A stretch of DNA of 64,000 nt, taken from DATLXU01 sp035575515 (GTDB lineage: Bacteria > Acidobacteriota > Blastocatellia > UBA7656). A model generated the notes under the pieces. That model did no database searches. It saw nothing but the letters and a program-made list of their open reading frames with translations, and was not told where the DNA came from. Positions 53,001 through 61,902 of the stretch are shown here, piece by piece. Positions within the stretch are counted from its first letter, which is position 1. Each line of letters opens with the position of its first letter. Made by a program: the position numbers and the translations under genes. The stretch is from NCBI GenBank assembly GCA_035575515.1, contig DATLXU010000113.1, positions 1-64,000 on the forward strand. Reading direction: 5' to 3'.

Positions 53001-54395
53001 ATGCTTAGACTCAAAAACACGCTCACCCGCGCTCAGGAAGAATTCAAACCCGCAGAAGGAAATCGCGTGAGGATGTATGCGTGCGGGCCGACTGTATACG
53101 ACTACGGCCACATCGGCAACTTCAGAACATTTGTCGCCGTCGACGTGCTGCGACGCTATTTGAAATATCTCGGTTACGAAGTGCTTCACGTCATGAACAT
53201 CACGGACGTGGACGACAAGATTATTCGCGGGATGCTCGAACAAAAAAAGAGCCTGCGCGAGTACACGGACTTTTTCACCAACGAATTCTTGAAAGATTCT
53301 GAGACGCTCAACATCGAGCGACCCGAAGTGATGCCGCGCGCGACAGATCACATCCCTGAAATGATCGAGATAATGAGTCGCCTCGAACAGGCCGGGCACA
53401 CATACAAGAGCGACGGCTCGCTTTATTTCAGCATCGCGACTTTTGCAGAATACGGCAAGCTGTCCGGCCTGAAAGTCGAAGGCAACATCGCGGGCGCGCG
53501 CGTTGACGTTGACGAGTACGAAAAGGCCGACGCGCGCGACTTCGTCTTGTGGAAAGAGCCGAAGGAAGAAGGCGAGCCGCGATGGGCCTCTCCTTTCGGC
53601 GAAGGCCGTCCGGGCTGGCACCTCGAATGCTCTGCGATGTCAATGAAGTATCTTGGCGAGTCGTTCGACATTCACTGCGGCGGCGTTGATTTGATCTTTC
53701 CGCATCACGAAAACGAGATAGCGCAATCGGAAGGCGCAACGGGGAAGCCCTTCGTGCGCTTCTGGGTCCACACGGAGTTTCTGTTGGTCGAAGGCCAGAA
53801 GATGTCTAAGTCGTTAGGCAACTTCTACACCGTGCGCGACTTAATCAAGCAAGGTTACAGCGCCGACGCGATTCGCTACCTGCTATTGAGCGTGCCTTAC
53901 CGCACTCAGTTGAACTTCACGTTTGCCGGGCTTCGCCAGGCAGCAGAATCGCTTGAGCGATTGCGCAACTTCCGTCGTCGTGTAAATGATTACGCGGGCG
54001 CGGCTGGAGCGCATCCTCGCGTGCAAGAGATAATCGCACGAGCGCGCGAAGATTTCGAATCGGGGATGAACGACGATTTGAACACGTCGCGGGCGCTGGC
54101 GGCAATCTTCGAGATGGTGCGCGACATAAACATAGCGATTGACGCTGGGGAATTCGGCGCGGATGATCGCGCGAGCGCGCTTGAGTTTTTAGAACGGGTT
54201 GATTCGGTGCTGGGCGTGTTGGGCGAGCATCGTGAAGAGATGCTTGAGCCTGAGATTGAAGCGTTGATTGAAGAGCGCAACGCGGCGCGCCGCGATCGCA
54301 ATTTCAAGCGCGCCGATGAAATAAGAAATGATCTGGCCGCGCGCGGGATCATTCTCGAAGACACGCCGCAGGGCACTAAGTGGAAGCGTAAGTAA
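53001..54395 (+). CDS. cysS: Cysteinyl-tRNA synthetase
   Basis: A 464-residue class I aminoacyl-tRNA synthetase. The zinc and signature motifs are in place: YACGPTVYDYGHIGNFRTFV (zinc Cys and HIGN), WHLECSAMS, HCGGVDLIFPHHENE, and KMSKSLGN for ATP binding. The C-terminal anticodon-binding helices (RNAARRDRNFKRADEIRNDL) are complete. It charges tRNA-Cys. Length is normal. It ends five bases before a convergent, interrupted gene. Confidence 0.97.
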   Translation: MLRLKNTLTRAQEEFKPAEGNRVRMYACGPTVYDYGHIGNFRTFVAVDVLRRYLKYLGYEVLHVMNITDVDDKIIRGMLEQKKSLREYTDFFTNEFLKDSETLNIERPEVMPRATDHIPEMIEIMSRLEQAGHTYKSDGSLYFSIATFAEYGKLSGLKVEGNIAGARVDVDEYEKADARDFVLWKEPKEEGEPRWASPFGEGRPGWHLECSAMSMKYLGESFDIHCGGVDLIFPHHENEIAQSEGATGKPFVRFWVHTEFLLVEGQKMSKSLGNFYTVRDLIKQGYSADAIRYLLLSVPYRTQLNFTFAGLRQAAESLERLRNFRRRVNDYAGAAGAHPRVQEIIARAREDFESGMNDDLNTSRALAAIFEMVRDINIAIDAGEFGADDRASALEFLERVDSVLGVLGEHREEMLEPEIEALIEERNAARRDRNFKRADEIRNDLAARGIILEDTPQGTKWKRK

Positions 54396-54400
54396 TCGCG

Positions 54401-55030
54401 TCAGCCTTTTTCAGACTCAGAAGTATCGCGCGCTTGCTGCGCAAGTCGCCACAGGCGTGCATATTCATTTTTTACAGATGAATCCAATTCATCAGCCAAT
54501 TCAAGCGGAAGGTTGAGCGTTTCTATAAGTTGCTGGACATCTGCCAAATCTCTCAAGCGGCGATGCTCGGCGGTGGTTCCTGATGCAAGTTTCATCTCAA
54601 TTAATTTCTCGATGCTTGCGACTCGATAATTGTCAATCTCAACTGAAGCGTCAGCCGGATCAGGAAAAACAACGGGCTTGCCATCGCCCGGATATTCGCC
54701 TGCGGCTATAACTTCGATTGGCACGCCCGTTTCAGCATCGCGAAAATGTTTTCGCGCTCCCGGAAATGCCGCCACGTATCTGCGTCCGACCAGTTTTTAG
54801 TGAAATCGCTCCAACCCTTCGGCTGTCATTAACAAATCAATGTCCTGTGTGGGTCGCACGAATCCGTGAAGCGCCAGAGCCATGCCGCCAATCAACGCAT
54901 AGTCAATCTTCTCCTTAGGCAACCGCTCAGCCAGTTTGCTAAGTGTCTCGTGAACAGGGCCTGTCTTCATAAAGAAATTGTCCACCTCACGGAGAGTTTC
55001 ATCAACAGAGGTGGACTGAAGCTGTGACAT
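54401..55030 (-). pseudogene. Nucleotidyltransferase-like gene interrupted by an in-frame TAA
   Basis: Reading leftward from ATG 55030, 77 codons give a nucleotidyltransferase-like N-terminus (DYALIGGMALALHGFVRPTQDIDLLMT, GG and DxD motifs). A TAA stop at 54799-54797 interrupts the frame, and the same frame then continues with KLVGRRYVAAFPGARKHF to a stop at 54401. The downstream part (VEIDNYRVASIEKLIEMKLA, RRLRDLADVQQLIETLNLP) matches what usually follows in this family. One base change (for example GAA to TAA) explains the break. It could be a true mutation, a sequencing error, or two separate genes. It lacks a paired partner gene such as an antitoxin. Confidence 0.75.
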
Positions 55031-55052
55031 AATCTTCTAATGTCGCTCGTGG

Positions 55053-56021
55053 CTAAGCTATCTGCGGCTCGTGTTGAGTTGCCGCTTTCGGTTGCTCAAC
55101 CCAGGTGAACCAGCCGAACGGGTCTTCGACTTCGCCGTTAATAATATCAAAGAACCGTTTTTGAATCTCAGTCGTAATCGGGCCGCGCTTGCCTGCTCCG
55201 ACCTGAACTTTGTCAACCGAACGAATCGGCGTTATCTCCGCAGCCGTTCCAGTGAAGAAAATCTCGTCGGCGATGTAGAGCATCTCGCGCGGGATGGCTC
55301 GCTCGACTACGGGTATGCCCATCTCCTCGCAAATTTTAATAATGCTGTCGCGCGTGATGCCCGGCAGGATGGTCGAATAAAGCGGCGGCGTCATCACAAC
55401 GCCGTTTTTGATAAGGAAGATGTTTTCGCCGGAGCCTTCGCTGATATGGCCTTCAGGGTCGAGCGCAATGCCTTCAACGTAGCCGTTGACCTTCGCCTCC
55501 ATCTTGATCAACTGCGAGTTCATGTAATTCGCGCCCGCTTTCGCCATCGAAGGCAGCGTGTTCGGCGCGATGCGGGTCCAACTTGATACGCAAACATCAA
55601 CACCCTGCTCAAGAGCTTCAGGGCCGAGATACTTGCCCCACACCCAAGCTGCAATATACATCTCTATCGGGCAGGGGAATGGGTCAACGCCGAACGTGCC
55701 GTAGCCGCGAAAGATTAATGGCCGCAGGTAACATTCTTTATAATCATTTGCGCGAACAAGCTGGCTGCATGCGTCCATGATTTCTTCGTAGGTGTAAGGC
55801 ACCTGCATGCGGTAGATGTGAGCTGAATTGAGCAATCGCTCGATGTGCGCGTCGAGCCGAAATATTCCCGGCCCGCGATTCTTCGTGTTGTAACAGCGTA
55901 TGCCCTCAAATACTGACGAGCCATAATTGACCACGTGAGACATCACGTGAATCTTGGCCTCTTGCCAGGGAATGAGCTTCCCGTTGTGCCACACAATCGC
56001 GCCGTGTTCTTGTTCTGCCAT
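55053..56021 (-). CDS. ilvE: Branched-chain amino acid aminotransferase
   Basis: A 322-residue fold-type IV PLP enzyme. The Lys that binds PLP lies in PSMAKAGANYMNSQL, and the family motifs SSVFEGIRCYN, EGSGENIFLIKNGVVMTPP and EIFFTGTAAEITPIRSVD are present. It performs the last step of valine, leucine and isoleucine synthesis in the cytosol. It stands alone, 22 bases downstream of the interrupted nucleotidyltransferase gene. Confidence 0.95.
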   Translation of the reverse strand: MAEQEHGAIVWHNGKLIPWQEAKIHVMSHVVNYGSSVFEGIRCYNTKNRGPGIFRLDAHIERLLNSAHIYRMQVPYTYEEIMDACSQLVRANDYKECYLRPLIFRGYGTFGVDPFPCPIEMYIAAWVWGKYLGPEALEQGVDVCVSSWTRIAPNTLPSMAKAGANYMNSQLIKMEAKVNGYVEGIALDPEGHISEGSGENIFLIKNGVVMTPPLYSTILPGITRDSIIKICEEMGIPVVERAIPREMLYIADEIFFTGTAAEITPIRSVDKVQVGAGKRGPITTEIQKRFFDIINGEVEDPFGWFTWVEQPKAATQHEPQIA

Positions 56022-56098
56022 GTTTATTCTCCTGCTCCAATTTTGATGGTGTGCCGACCACCCTGATAAGGCTTGCTACCCTCGATGCCGGTCCGTTC

Positions 56099-56389
56099 TC
56101 AATAGGTGTGAATAGCACGCATCATGATACGAAGCGGACTATCGGCGGTCAAGCTCAAGTGATGATTCCTTACGGAAGCGCCAGACGAAAAAGTGAATAG
56201 CAAGTCTGCAGCAGCGCGCTGATAAGCAATTCGCTCATCAAGCGAGAGGCTGTGGCGCATCGCGCCCATCGTCGCAGGCTTTGAATGAGTTGATGCGCCC
56301 GTCTCATAGCAAAACGATGGCAGCCAGCACGCCGACACTATTAACAAGAGAATCATTAGACGCTTGGTGTTGAACATCAATCTTTTCAT
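56099..56389 (-). CDS. 96-residue secreted protein, possibly a fragment
   Basis: The N-terminus (residues 8-27, KRLMILLLIVSACWLPSF) is a signal or lipoprotein leader. A short SLSLDERIAYQRA helix follows. AAGGAG lies ten bases before ATG 56389. Similar SLDERIAYQRA starts occur, as I recall, in longer secreted proteins of this phylum, so this could be the remnant of a larger gene. No domain is identified. The 272 bases upstream (to 56661) hold no gene I can support. Confidence 0.45.
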   Translation of the reverse strand: MKRLMFNTKRLMILLLIVSACWLPSFCYETGASTHSKPATMGAMRHSLSLDERIAYQRAAADLLFTFSSGASVRNHHLSLTADSPLRIMMRAIHTY

Positions 56390-56661
56390 ATCGGTGAAGC
56401 TCCTTCATCCCGGTTGAGGGAATGAATCCTCTGCGCAAGCGTCCGCCAAAGATGGTTGTTGAACGGGATCGTCTCTCCTGTGAGGATGAGGGAGGTGTGA
56501 GATTGCCGGTCCTGCTCAATGCGATAGCTCATAACAAACAGGCGCGCTGTCTGAATATGATCGCGCACTAAGCGTCCTGTGGGGGGATGGTGTAAGGTCA
56601 ACTTCTGAGATTTAGAATAGAGACCAGTAGAAGATACTGTCAAGCGAGCAAATCAAAACGT

Positions 56662-57981
56662 CTATAGCAAGCCGCGCTCTTTCACTTCCATGTATTTGTT
56701 GACAAGCTCAAGCGACAATTGTCCCGCAGGGACGTCTATCGCAAGCCCGCCCGCATGGCGAATCGCGGCCAATGCTTCTTCGCGCTGATGAAGTATCTCT
56801 TCGGCAACGGCCTGACGATAAACGTCTGCTGTCGAGACGGGCCGCGCTCGAACAAGCTCGCGCAAGTCCGTATCGCCTATAGTTATGATGAGCGGCAGGT
56901 GTCTTGGTATCAGCTTCGATGTGTGCGCGAGCAGCTCTGCCGAAGCGTCGCGGTCAACAAGGTCCGTCAGTATGACGACCAATGATCGGCGATGCCAGTT
57001 CGCGTTGAAGAAATTAAAGGCGCGCTTGTAGCTCGGCTCGATCATCTGCGGCTCAAGGTGATAGAGCGCGTCCATCAAACGATTGATCTGATCGCGCCCG
57101 CGACGCGGCGGCAGGTAGCCGACTATTCGCCGCGAGAAGGCAATCAACCCGATGTTATCGCCGCCCGCCGCCGCGACATAAGCAATCGAAAGCGTCGCGT
57201 TGATGGCGTGGTCGAGTTTCGTGAGGTTCCCAATGCGCGCAGTCATCAATCGGCCCGTGTCGAGCAGCACGATAATGTTCTGGCTCCGCTCGATTGTGTA
57301 CTGGCGAGTGATGAGCTTGCCGCGCCGCGCAGTCGCCGCCCAGGAGATGTGTCGTATCTCGTCGCCCACGACGAACTCGCGAAGCGATTCAAACTCGCGC
57401 CCCTGCCCTCGAACTCGCATGCGGCGAAGTCCCGGCTCAGGCCGACGATTCCTGTGCGCGAACAGTTCGTGCTTTTTCGCTTCTCGAATGTCGGGATAGA
57501 CTTTCACATCGCGCGCCGTTGGATAATCAAACTGCTTCCATAAAAGTCCAAGCCGCGAGCGAAATCGCACAGCCGTGTTGCCAAAGCTGTAGCTCCCGCG
57601 CGCCGTCGGCAAAAGCTCGTAGCTCCACGTTCGCGAGCGACCTGCGGGGACAGGCATTCGCACTTCGCGCGGGGTGACGAGATTCATCTGCGGCGGGTAT
57701 TCGTCTTTCACAATGAAAGTGGCTTTGCGTCGCGAGAGGTTTGTGATTTTAATTGTCACAGCATTCTCCGCGCCCATTGAGAAGCGGTCTTCCATCTCGC
57801 GCGTGACGCGAAAGCTCGTGGCGCGCTCCGAGATGAAATAATCAATCGCAGCAAGCGCAAACACAACAAAGTCGTAAACGACCGTGAGGTAAAGCGCGTC
57901 GCGGTTCACCCATCCGAGCGAAAGCAGCACAAAGCCGGCGGCCAGCAGAACAAAGAACCGTCTTGTGAATACGAACCTCAA
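56662..57981 (-). CDS. DUF58 domain protein (MoxR partner)
   Basis: A 439-residue protein. Two N-terminal hydrophobic helices (about 8-45) anchor it, followed by a beta region and the DUF58/von Willebrand-like domain (about 195-380): RQYTIERSQNIIVLLDTGRLM carries the DxGR motif, and HISWAATARRGKL precedes it. DUF58 proteins are usually encoded beside MoxR ATPases and may act in envelope or enzyme maturation. Here the MoxR gene is three genes upstream in the same operon. It overlaps the NUDIX stop by four bases. Confidence 0.88.
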   Translation of the reverse strand: MRFVFTRRFFVLLAAGFVLLSLGWVNRDALYLTVVYDFVVFALAAIDYFISERATSFRVTREMEDRFSMGAENAVTIKITNLSRRKATFIVKDEYPPQMNLVTPREVRMPVPAGRSRTWSYELLPTARGSYSFGNTAVRFRSRLGLLWKQFDYPTARDVKVYPDIREAKKHELFAHRNRRPEPGLRRMRVRGQGREFESLREFVVGDEIRHISWAATARRGKLITRQYTIERSQNIIVLLDTGRLMTARIGNLTKLDHAINATLSIAYVAAAGGDNIGLIAFSRRIVGYLPPRRGRDQINRLMDALYHLEPQMIEPSYKRAFNFFNANWHRRSLVVILTDLVDRDASAELLAHTSKLIPRHLPLIITIGDTDLRELVRARPVSTADVYRQAVAEEILHQREEALAAIRHAGGLAIDVPAGQLSLELVNKYMEVKERGLL

Positions 57982-58490
57982 ATCCAGTAATCCTCGTTCA
58001 CGCTCCCGCGTTCGAGCGCGGCGAGCAACTCAGCGACGCTTCGGTATTGCGAGATAGTGTAAACCGCAGCACGTATCTGATATGGCAGCTCTAATTGCGT
58101 GAGAGCTTCGCGCGGCGTGACCCACGTCTCTTCCTCAACCTCATCAGGGTTGGGCTGCGTCAACATCTCGCCTTCGACTGGATAAGCGAAAGTGCGGAGG
58201 TGATAAACGGGTCCCGCGTGCGGGCTTGTATGCGTATCGCGCAGGAGCACAAGGCGCGCAGGATCAATCTCAACTCCTATCTCTTCCCGGACTTCGCGGC
58301 AGGCCGCCATTCTTATGTCGGCGTCGCCGTCATCAACTCGACCGCCGGGAAAGACGAACGCGCCGGGATAATAGCGAAAGTGCGCGGGACGGCGGCTCAG
58401 GTAGACCTCGATGCCCTGCTCAGAGTCGCGCACGAAAGCGACCGCCGCCGCCGGTATCGGTTCTTTGTGTTCGCGTGAGTTGAACGGCAT
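57978..58490 (-). CDS. NUDIX hydrolase
   Basis: A 170-residue NUDIX protein with the box GGRVDDGDADIRMAACREVREEIGV (the GX5EX7REUXEEXGU form, with Asp at the first acidic position). The C-terminal part has EEETWVTPREALTQL as in CoA-type or ADP-ribose-type NUDIX enzymes, but specificity cannot be assigned. The start ATG 58490 lies next to a repeat; the frame stays open to 58670 through that repeat. It is part of the MoxR operon. Confidence 0.85.
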   Translation of the reverse strand: MPFNSREHKEPIPAAAVAFVRDSEQGIEVYLSRRPAHFRYYPGAFVFPGGRVDDGDADIRMAACREVREEIGVEIDPARLVLLRDTHTSPHAGPVYHLRTFAYPVEGEMLTQPNPDEVEEETWVTPREALTQLELPYQIRAAVYTISQYRSVAELLAALERGSVNEDYWI

Positions 58491-58499
58491 AGAAAGTAG

Positions 58500-58628
58500 G
58501 GGCAGGGCTTGTCCCTGCCCGGATGGCCGATAGGCCATGACGGAAATCAACTGTGGCGAATTGGCAATCTTTTCATCGCGCTGACGCGGGGAACCCGCTT
58601 GCGGGTCGCGGGCAGGGACAAGCCCGCG
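58500..58628. repeat. Inverted repeat GGGCAGGGACAAGCCC upstream of the NUDIX gene
   Basis: GGGCTTGTCCCTGCCC (58505-58520) recurs as its exact inverse at 58610-58625. Each end also forms its own hairpin: GGGCAGGG-CTTGT-CCCTGCCC (58500-58520) and CGCGGGC-AGGGACAA-GCCCGCG (58607-58628). It fills the gap between the aminoacylase stop and the NUDIX start and is probably a dispersed element. Confidence 0.65.
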
Positions 58629-58666
58629 CCGCGCGTAGCGCAACACGCGCCAATCGCCCCTACAAT

Positions 58667-60274
58667 TCACTGCTTTCGTATCGCGCGGCCCGCGAGCGCG
58701 CCCGTGTACTTGCCGTCTTCTACAACGAGCTTGCCATTGACAATCACAAACTTCATCCCCGTTGCCATCAGTTCAGGCTGCTCGTAGGTCGCGCGGTCAG
58801 CAACGGTCTTTTCATCGAACACAATCACATCAGCGTAGTTGCCGACTTTAATCTGGCCGCGCTCAGGAATGTGAAAAGTTTCTGCGACCATTGCGCTGCT
58901 TGCTCTGATCGCAAATGGGAGCGTTATTATCTTTTTATTGAAAACGTACTCGCGCAGCTTTCTCGGATAAGTGCCGTACTTTCGCGGATGACCTTCCGAC
59001 CCATCCGAGCCTGTCATCACCCACGGCTGCTTCATGAAATTTTCTATGTCCTTCTCGTTCATGTTGAACGAGGCCACGCCCGCGCCGCCCGCTTTGATTA
59101 TCTCAAGCGCGGCCTCAATCGGCGATTTATTCCACTGCTTCGCCAGCGCGCCGAGCGTCTTGCCTACAAAACTTTTGTCGCGCGCCGATGTAATTAACAA
59201 CGACTCAGGCCCGCCGCGACGCTTCAAATTGGCTTCCATTTCCTGAATAAGACGCGGGCGCACCTGCGCGTCATCAATGCGCTTGAGCAATTCAGCATTG
59301 CCGCCTACTTCGGCCCATCGCGGAACGAGCGAAGCCGTAATGCTCGTGCCTGATGCCGTGTAAGGATACTGGTCTGCCGTCACGTCAATGCCTTCAGCGC
59401 GAGCCTTGTTGATCATCGCAACTGCGTCTTTGCTTTTGCCCCAGACGTCTGTGCCTAGGGCCTTGATGTGCGAAATGTGAACCGGAATTCCCGCCTCGCG
59501 CCCGATGCGGATAGTCTCTTGAATCGAGCCGAGCAAACCGATTGAGTAAGAGCTTTCATCCCGCATATGCGAATCATAAATGCCGCCGCGCTCGGCTGCT
59601 ATTTTCGCAAGCTCGATGACCTCTTCGGTCTTGGCGTAACTGCCGGGTGCATAGTAAAGGCCCGTCGACATTCCGAGCGCCCCTTCGTCCATCGCCTGTC
59701 GAACTAAAGCGCGCATCTCCTCAAGCTGTTTAGCCGTCGGCTCAGCGTCGCTCATCCCCATCACGAGTCGGCGCGCGGTTCCCTGCCCCACAAGCAAAGC
59801 GGCGTTCGTGCCGATGCCCTGCTGCTGCCAGCGGTCCAGAACCTCGCGAACGTGAACCGGCCCGCCGCCGTCGTTGCCCGTGATGACAGTCGTTACGCCC
59901 TGCATTAAATAGTTTTCGTTCGATTTGCGCTTTGGGTTAGACAGGTCTTCAAATGTGTGCGTATGAGGATCAATGAAGCCCGGCGCGACAATTAGGCCCG
60001 TTGCGTCAATCGTGCGGGTTGCGCTCATACCGGACTTTGCTGCGTCGCCGATGAAAACTATGCGGTCGCCGCGAATGCCTACATCGGCGCGAAATGCGTT
60101 TGAGCCTGAGCCGTCAATGACGCTTCCGCCTTTGATTAACAGATCGAGTTTCGGTTCCTGAGCGAAGACCTCTGCGCGCTGACCGAATGAATTCATCATC
60201 AGGCAAACGGCCAGCGCGAATGAAAATAATCTTGCAACCTCAAACCAGATTCTTCTTTTCATAATCACTCTCAT
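58667..60274 (-). CDS. Exported D-aminoacylase / N-acyl-D-amino-acid deacylase-like amidohydrolase
   Basis: A 535-residue amidohydrolase-superfamily enzyme. A signal peptide occupies residues 1-39 (VCLMMNSFGQRAEVFAQ). The barrel begins DLLIKGGSVIDGSGSNAF, with APGFIDPHTHTFEDL (HxH metal ligands), GVTTVITGNDGG, GIYDSHMRDES, GIPVHISHIKALG and GSDGSEGHPR. The set matches D-aminoacylases, which release D-amino acids from N-acyl derivatives, perhaps peptidoglycan-derived in the periplasm. The ATG at 60274 overlaps the MoxR stop (ATGA), so it is in the operon; an internal ATG at 60262 is an alternative. Confidence 0.88.
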   Translation of the reverse strand: MRVIMKRRIWFEVARLFSFALAVCLMMNSFGQRAEVFAQEPKLDLLIKGGSVIDGSGSNAFRADVGIRGDRIVFIGDAAKSGMSATRTIDATGLIVAPGFIDPHTHTFEDLSNPKRKSNENYLMQGVTTVITGNDGGGPVHVREVLDRWQQQGIGTNAALLVGQGTARRLVMGMSDAEPTAKQLEEMRALVRQAMDEGALGMSTGLYYAPGSYAKTEEVIELAKIAAERGGIYDSHMRDESSYSIGLLGSIQETIRIGREAGIPVHISHIKALGTDVWGKSKDAVAMINKARAEGIDVTADQYPYTASGTSITASLVPRWAEVGGNAELLKRIDDAQVRPRLIQEMEANLKRRGGPESLLITSARDKSFVGKTLGALAKQWNKSPIEAALEIIKAGGAGVASFNMNEKDIENFMKQPWVMTGSDGSEGHPRKYGTYPRKLREYVFNKKIITLPFAIRASSAMVAETFHIPERGQIKVGNYADVIVFDEKTVADRATYEQPELMATGMKFVIVNGKLVVEDGKYTGALAGRAIRKQ

Positions 60275-61224
60275 CGCGGCACCTCGATGCCTGCCATCAC
60301 CTCATCGAGCGCCTGGTCTGTCGTGAGTCCTTCAATCTCAGCTTCGGCGCGCAGGATTATACGGTGGCGCAAGACGGGTTTCGCTATCTCTTTCACATCG
60401 TCGGGCGTGACGAAGCTGCGACCTCGCATCGCCGCGAGCGCCTTCGAGCAGAGCAGCAGCGCGACTGCCGCGCGCGGGCTTGCGCCCCAGGAGATGTTCA
60501 AGGCCGAGCGCGTCGCGCGAATAATCGAAACAATGTATCGCTGGATGCCTTCTTCTACAGTGATTGCTCGCACCTGCGAGCGGCATTCGAGCACAGCCGC
60601 TGGATCGTTTATCGAATGGATGTTGATGTCTTCGAGCCTGCGCGCGTTGAAGCCCGCATTCCAGTTCGAGATGACTTGCAGTTCTTCCTGCTCGCTCGGA
60701 TAGCTCATCATTATTTTGAGCATAAAGCGGTCGAGCTGCGCTTCGGGCAGCGGGTACGTGCCTTCGTACTCAATCGGGTTTTGCGTCGCAAGCACGGTGA
60801 AGAGTGGCGACAGCTTGTGCACTTCGCCGTCAATCGTGACCTGGCGTTCTTCCATCGCTTCCAAAAGCGCGGCCTGAGTCTTCGGCGGCGTGCGATTGAT
60901 TTCATCAGCGAGCAGCAGGTCCGTAAAGATTGGCCCGTGTCTCAAGGTGAAAGACGAAGTAGCCATGTTGAAGATGTTCGTGCCGGTCACATCTGCGGGC
61001 ATAAGATCGGGCGTGAATTGAATGCGCCCGAACTGCGCCCCTGTAGCGCGGGCCAGAACTTTCACGAGCAGAGTCTTCGCCGTCCCCGGCACGCCTTCAA
61101 TAAGCGCGTGGCCTTCGGTGAGCAATGCAATGAGCACCTGCTCGATGACTTCGTCTTGACCGACGATGGCTTTGCGCACCTCGCCTTTGACCTGCTCGGC
61201 GATGTTATTCACGTAGTCTGACAA
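60271..61224 (-). CDS. MoxR-family AAA+ ATPase
   Basis: A 317-residue MoxR ATPase: GVPGTAKT (Walker A, about residue 42), LLADEINRTPPKTQAALLEAMEE (Walker B and beyond) and VLATQNPIEYEGTYPLPEAQLDRFML (sensor 1), with the arginine-bearing lid domain at the C-terminus (ASPRAAVALLLCSKALAAMRG). MoxR ATPases act as chaperones with DUF58/VWA partners. It is the first gene of a four-gene operon. Length is typical. Confidence 0.94.
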   Translation of the reverse strand: MSDYVNNIAEQVKGEVRKAIVGQDEVIEQVLIALLTEGHALIEGVPGTAKTLLVKVLARATGAQFGRIQFTPDLMPADVTGTNIFNMATSSFTLRHGPIFTDLLLADEINRTPPKTQAALLEAMEERQVTIDGEVHKLSPLFTVLATQNPIEYEGTYPLPEAQLDRFMLKIMMSYPSEQEELQVISNWNAGFNARRLEDINIHSINDPAAVLECRSQVRAITVEEGIQRYIVSIIRATRSALNISWGASPRAAVALLLCSKALAAMRGRSFVTPDDVKEIAKPVLRHRIILRAEAEIEGLTTDQALDEVMAGIEVPR

Positions 61225-61353
61225 ATGGGTTCTCCTCCATTGGCGTCAATTGACAGCAACCCGATGGCTAAAAGTTTTTCCGAGTGTTGATTCAACAGCC
61301 AGAAAGAATAATGTGTTGAACCGAGAGTCGCAATGATAACAGGGGGGATGAGC

Positions 61354-61662
61354 TTATGACGGTTGCGATTCGGGTTTCTCGATGCGGTCCTGCAACTCTC
61401 TGATGTCTGCAGTCATATCAATGAGGTTCTTGCTGAGTATGCCGATCTTTCGCTCGACGGCGCGGAAGCCGCTGGTCATCTCGGCGCGCGCCTCTTTCAA
61501 CTCTGCTTCGGCATTCCTGAGTCGTTCGTTCATTTCTTCAAGTTGCGCTTGAACCGCTTCCCATATCGGGCGCGTCTCGCGCACTCGCTGGTCAACTTTT
61601 GTTTCAAGGCTGTCCAGATGCTCGTTTGTTCGCTTTTGCTCAGCCTGTAACCCCTGAACCAT
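61354..61662 (-). CDS. Coiled-coil protein, unknown
   Basis: A 102-residue, almost wholly helical protein with heptad-like Leu spacing (LDSLETKVDQRVRETRPIWE, LEEMNERLRNAEAELKEARA, VERKIGILSKNLIDMTADIR). It has no hydrophobic segment. No ribosome-binding site lies before ATG 61662, and the frame stays open upstream for 26 codons to a TAG at 61743 with protein-like sequence (SEDTTQNLINARWYQLIQ) but no standard start codon, so the true start is uncertain. It stands alone. Confidence 0.6.
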   Translation of the reverse strand: MVQGLQAEQKRTNEHLDSLETKVDQRVRETRPIWEAVQAQLEEMNERLRNAEAELKEARAEMTSGFRAVERKIGILSKNLIDMTADIRELQDRIEKPESQPS

Positions 61663-61902
61663 TTGGATAAGCTGATACCATCGCGCGTTGATAAGATTCT
61701 GCGTCGTATCTTCGCTCCTGCGGCAACTCCTGATTGCAAGCTAGCTGCCTGAGTACATCCGGCCTACAACTAATTCCTTTATACGCTCGTTCGAGATAGG
61801 GATCAAATGAAACCTGAATGGCCGTCTTTGAGCCGCTCGCGGCTTTGTGATAATTTCATTGTGCCTGCATTTTACATCTTCAATGACGGAGGGCAGACCG
61901 CG

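Noticed and set aside
56386..56643. An 85-codon minus-strand frame with a four-base overlap to the secreted 96-residue gene
   Set aside because: The overlap is in a chance ATGA, no domain or hydrophobic pattern is seen, and AAGGAG for the next gene lies within it. It remains possible but unsupported.
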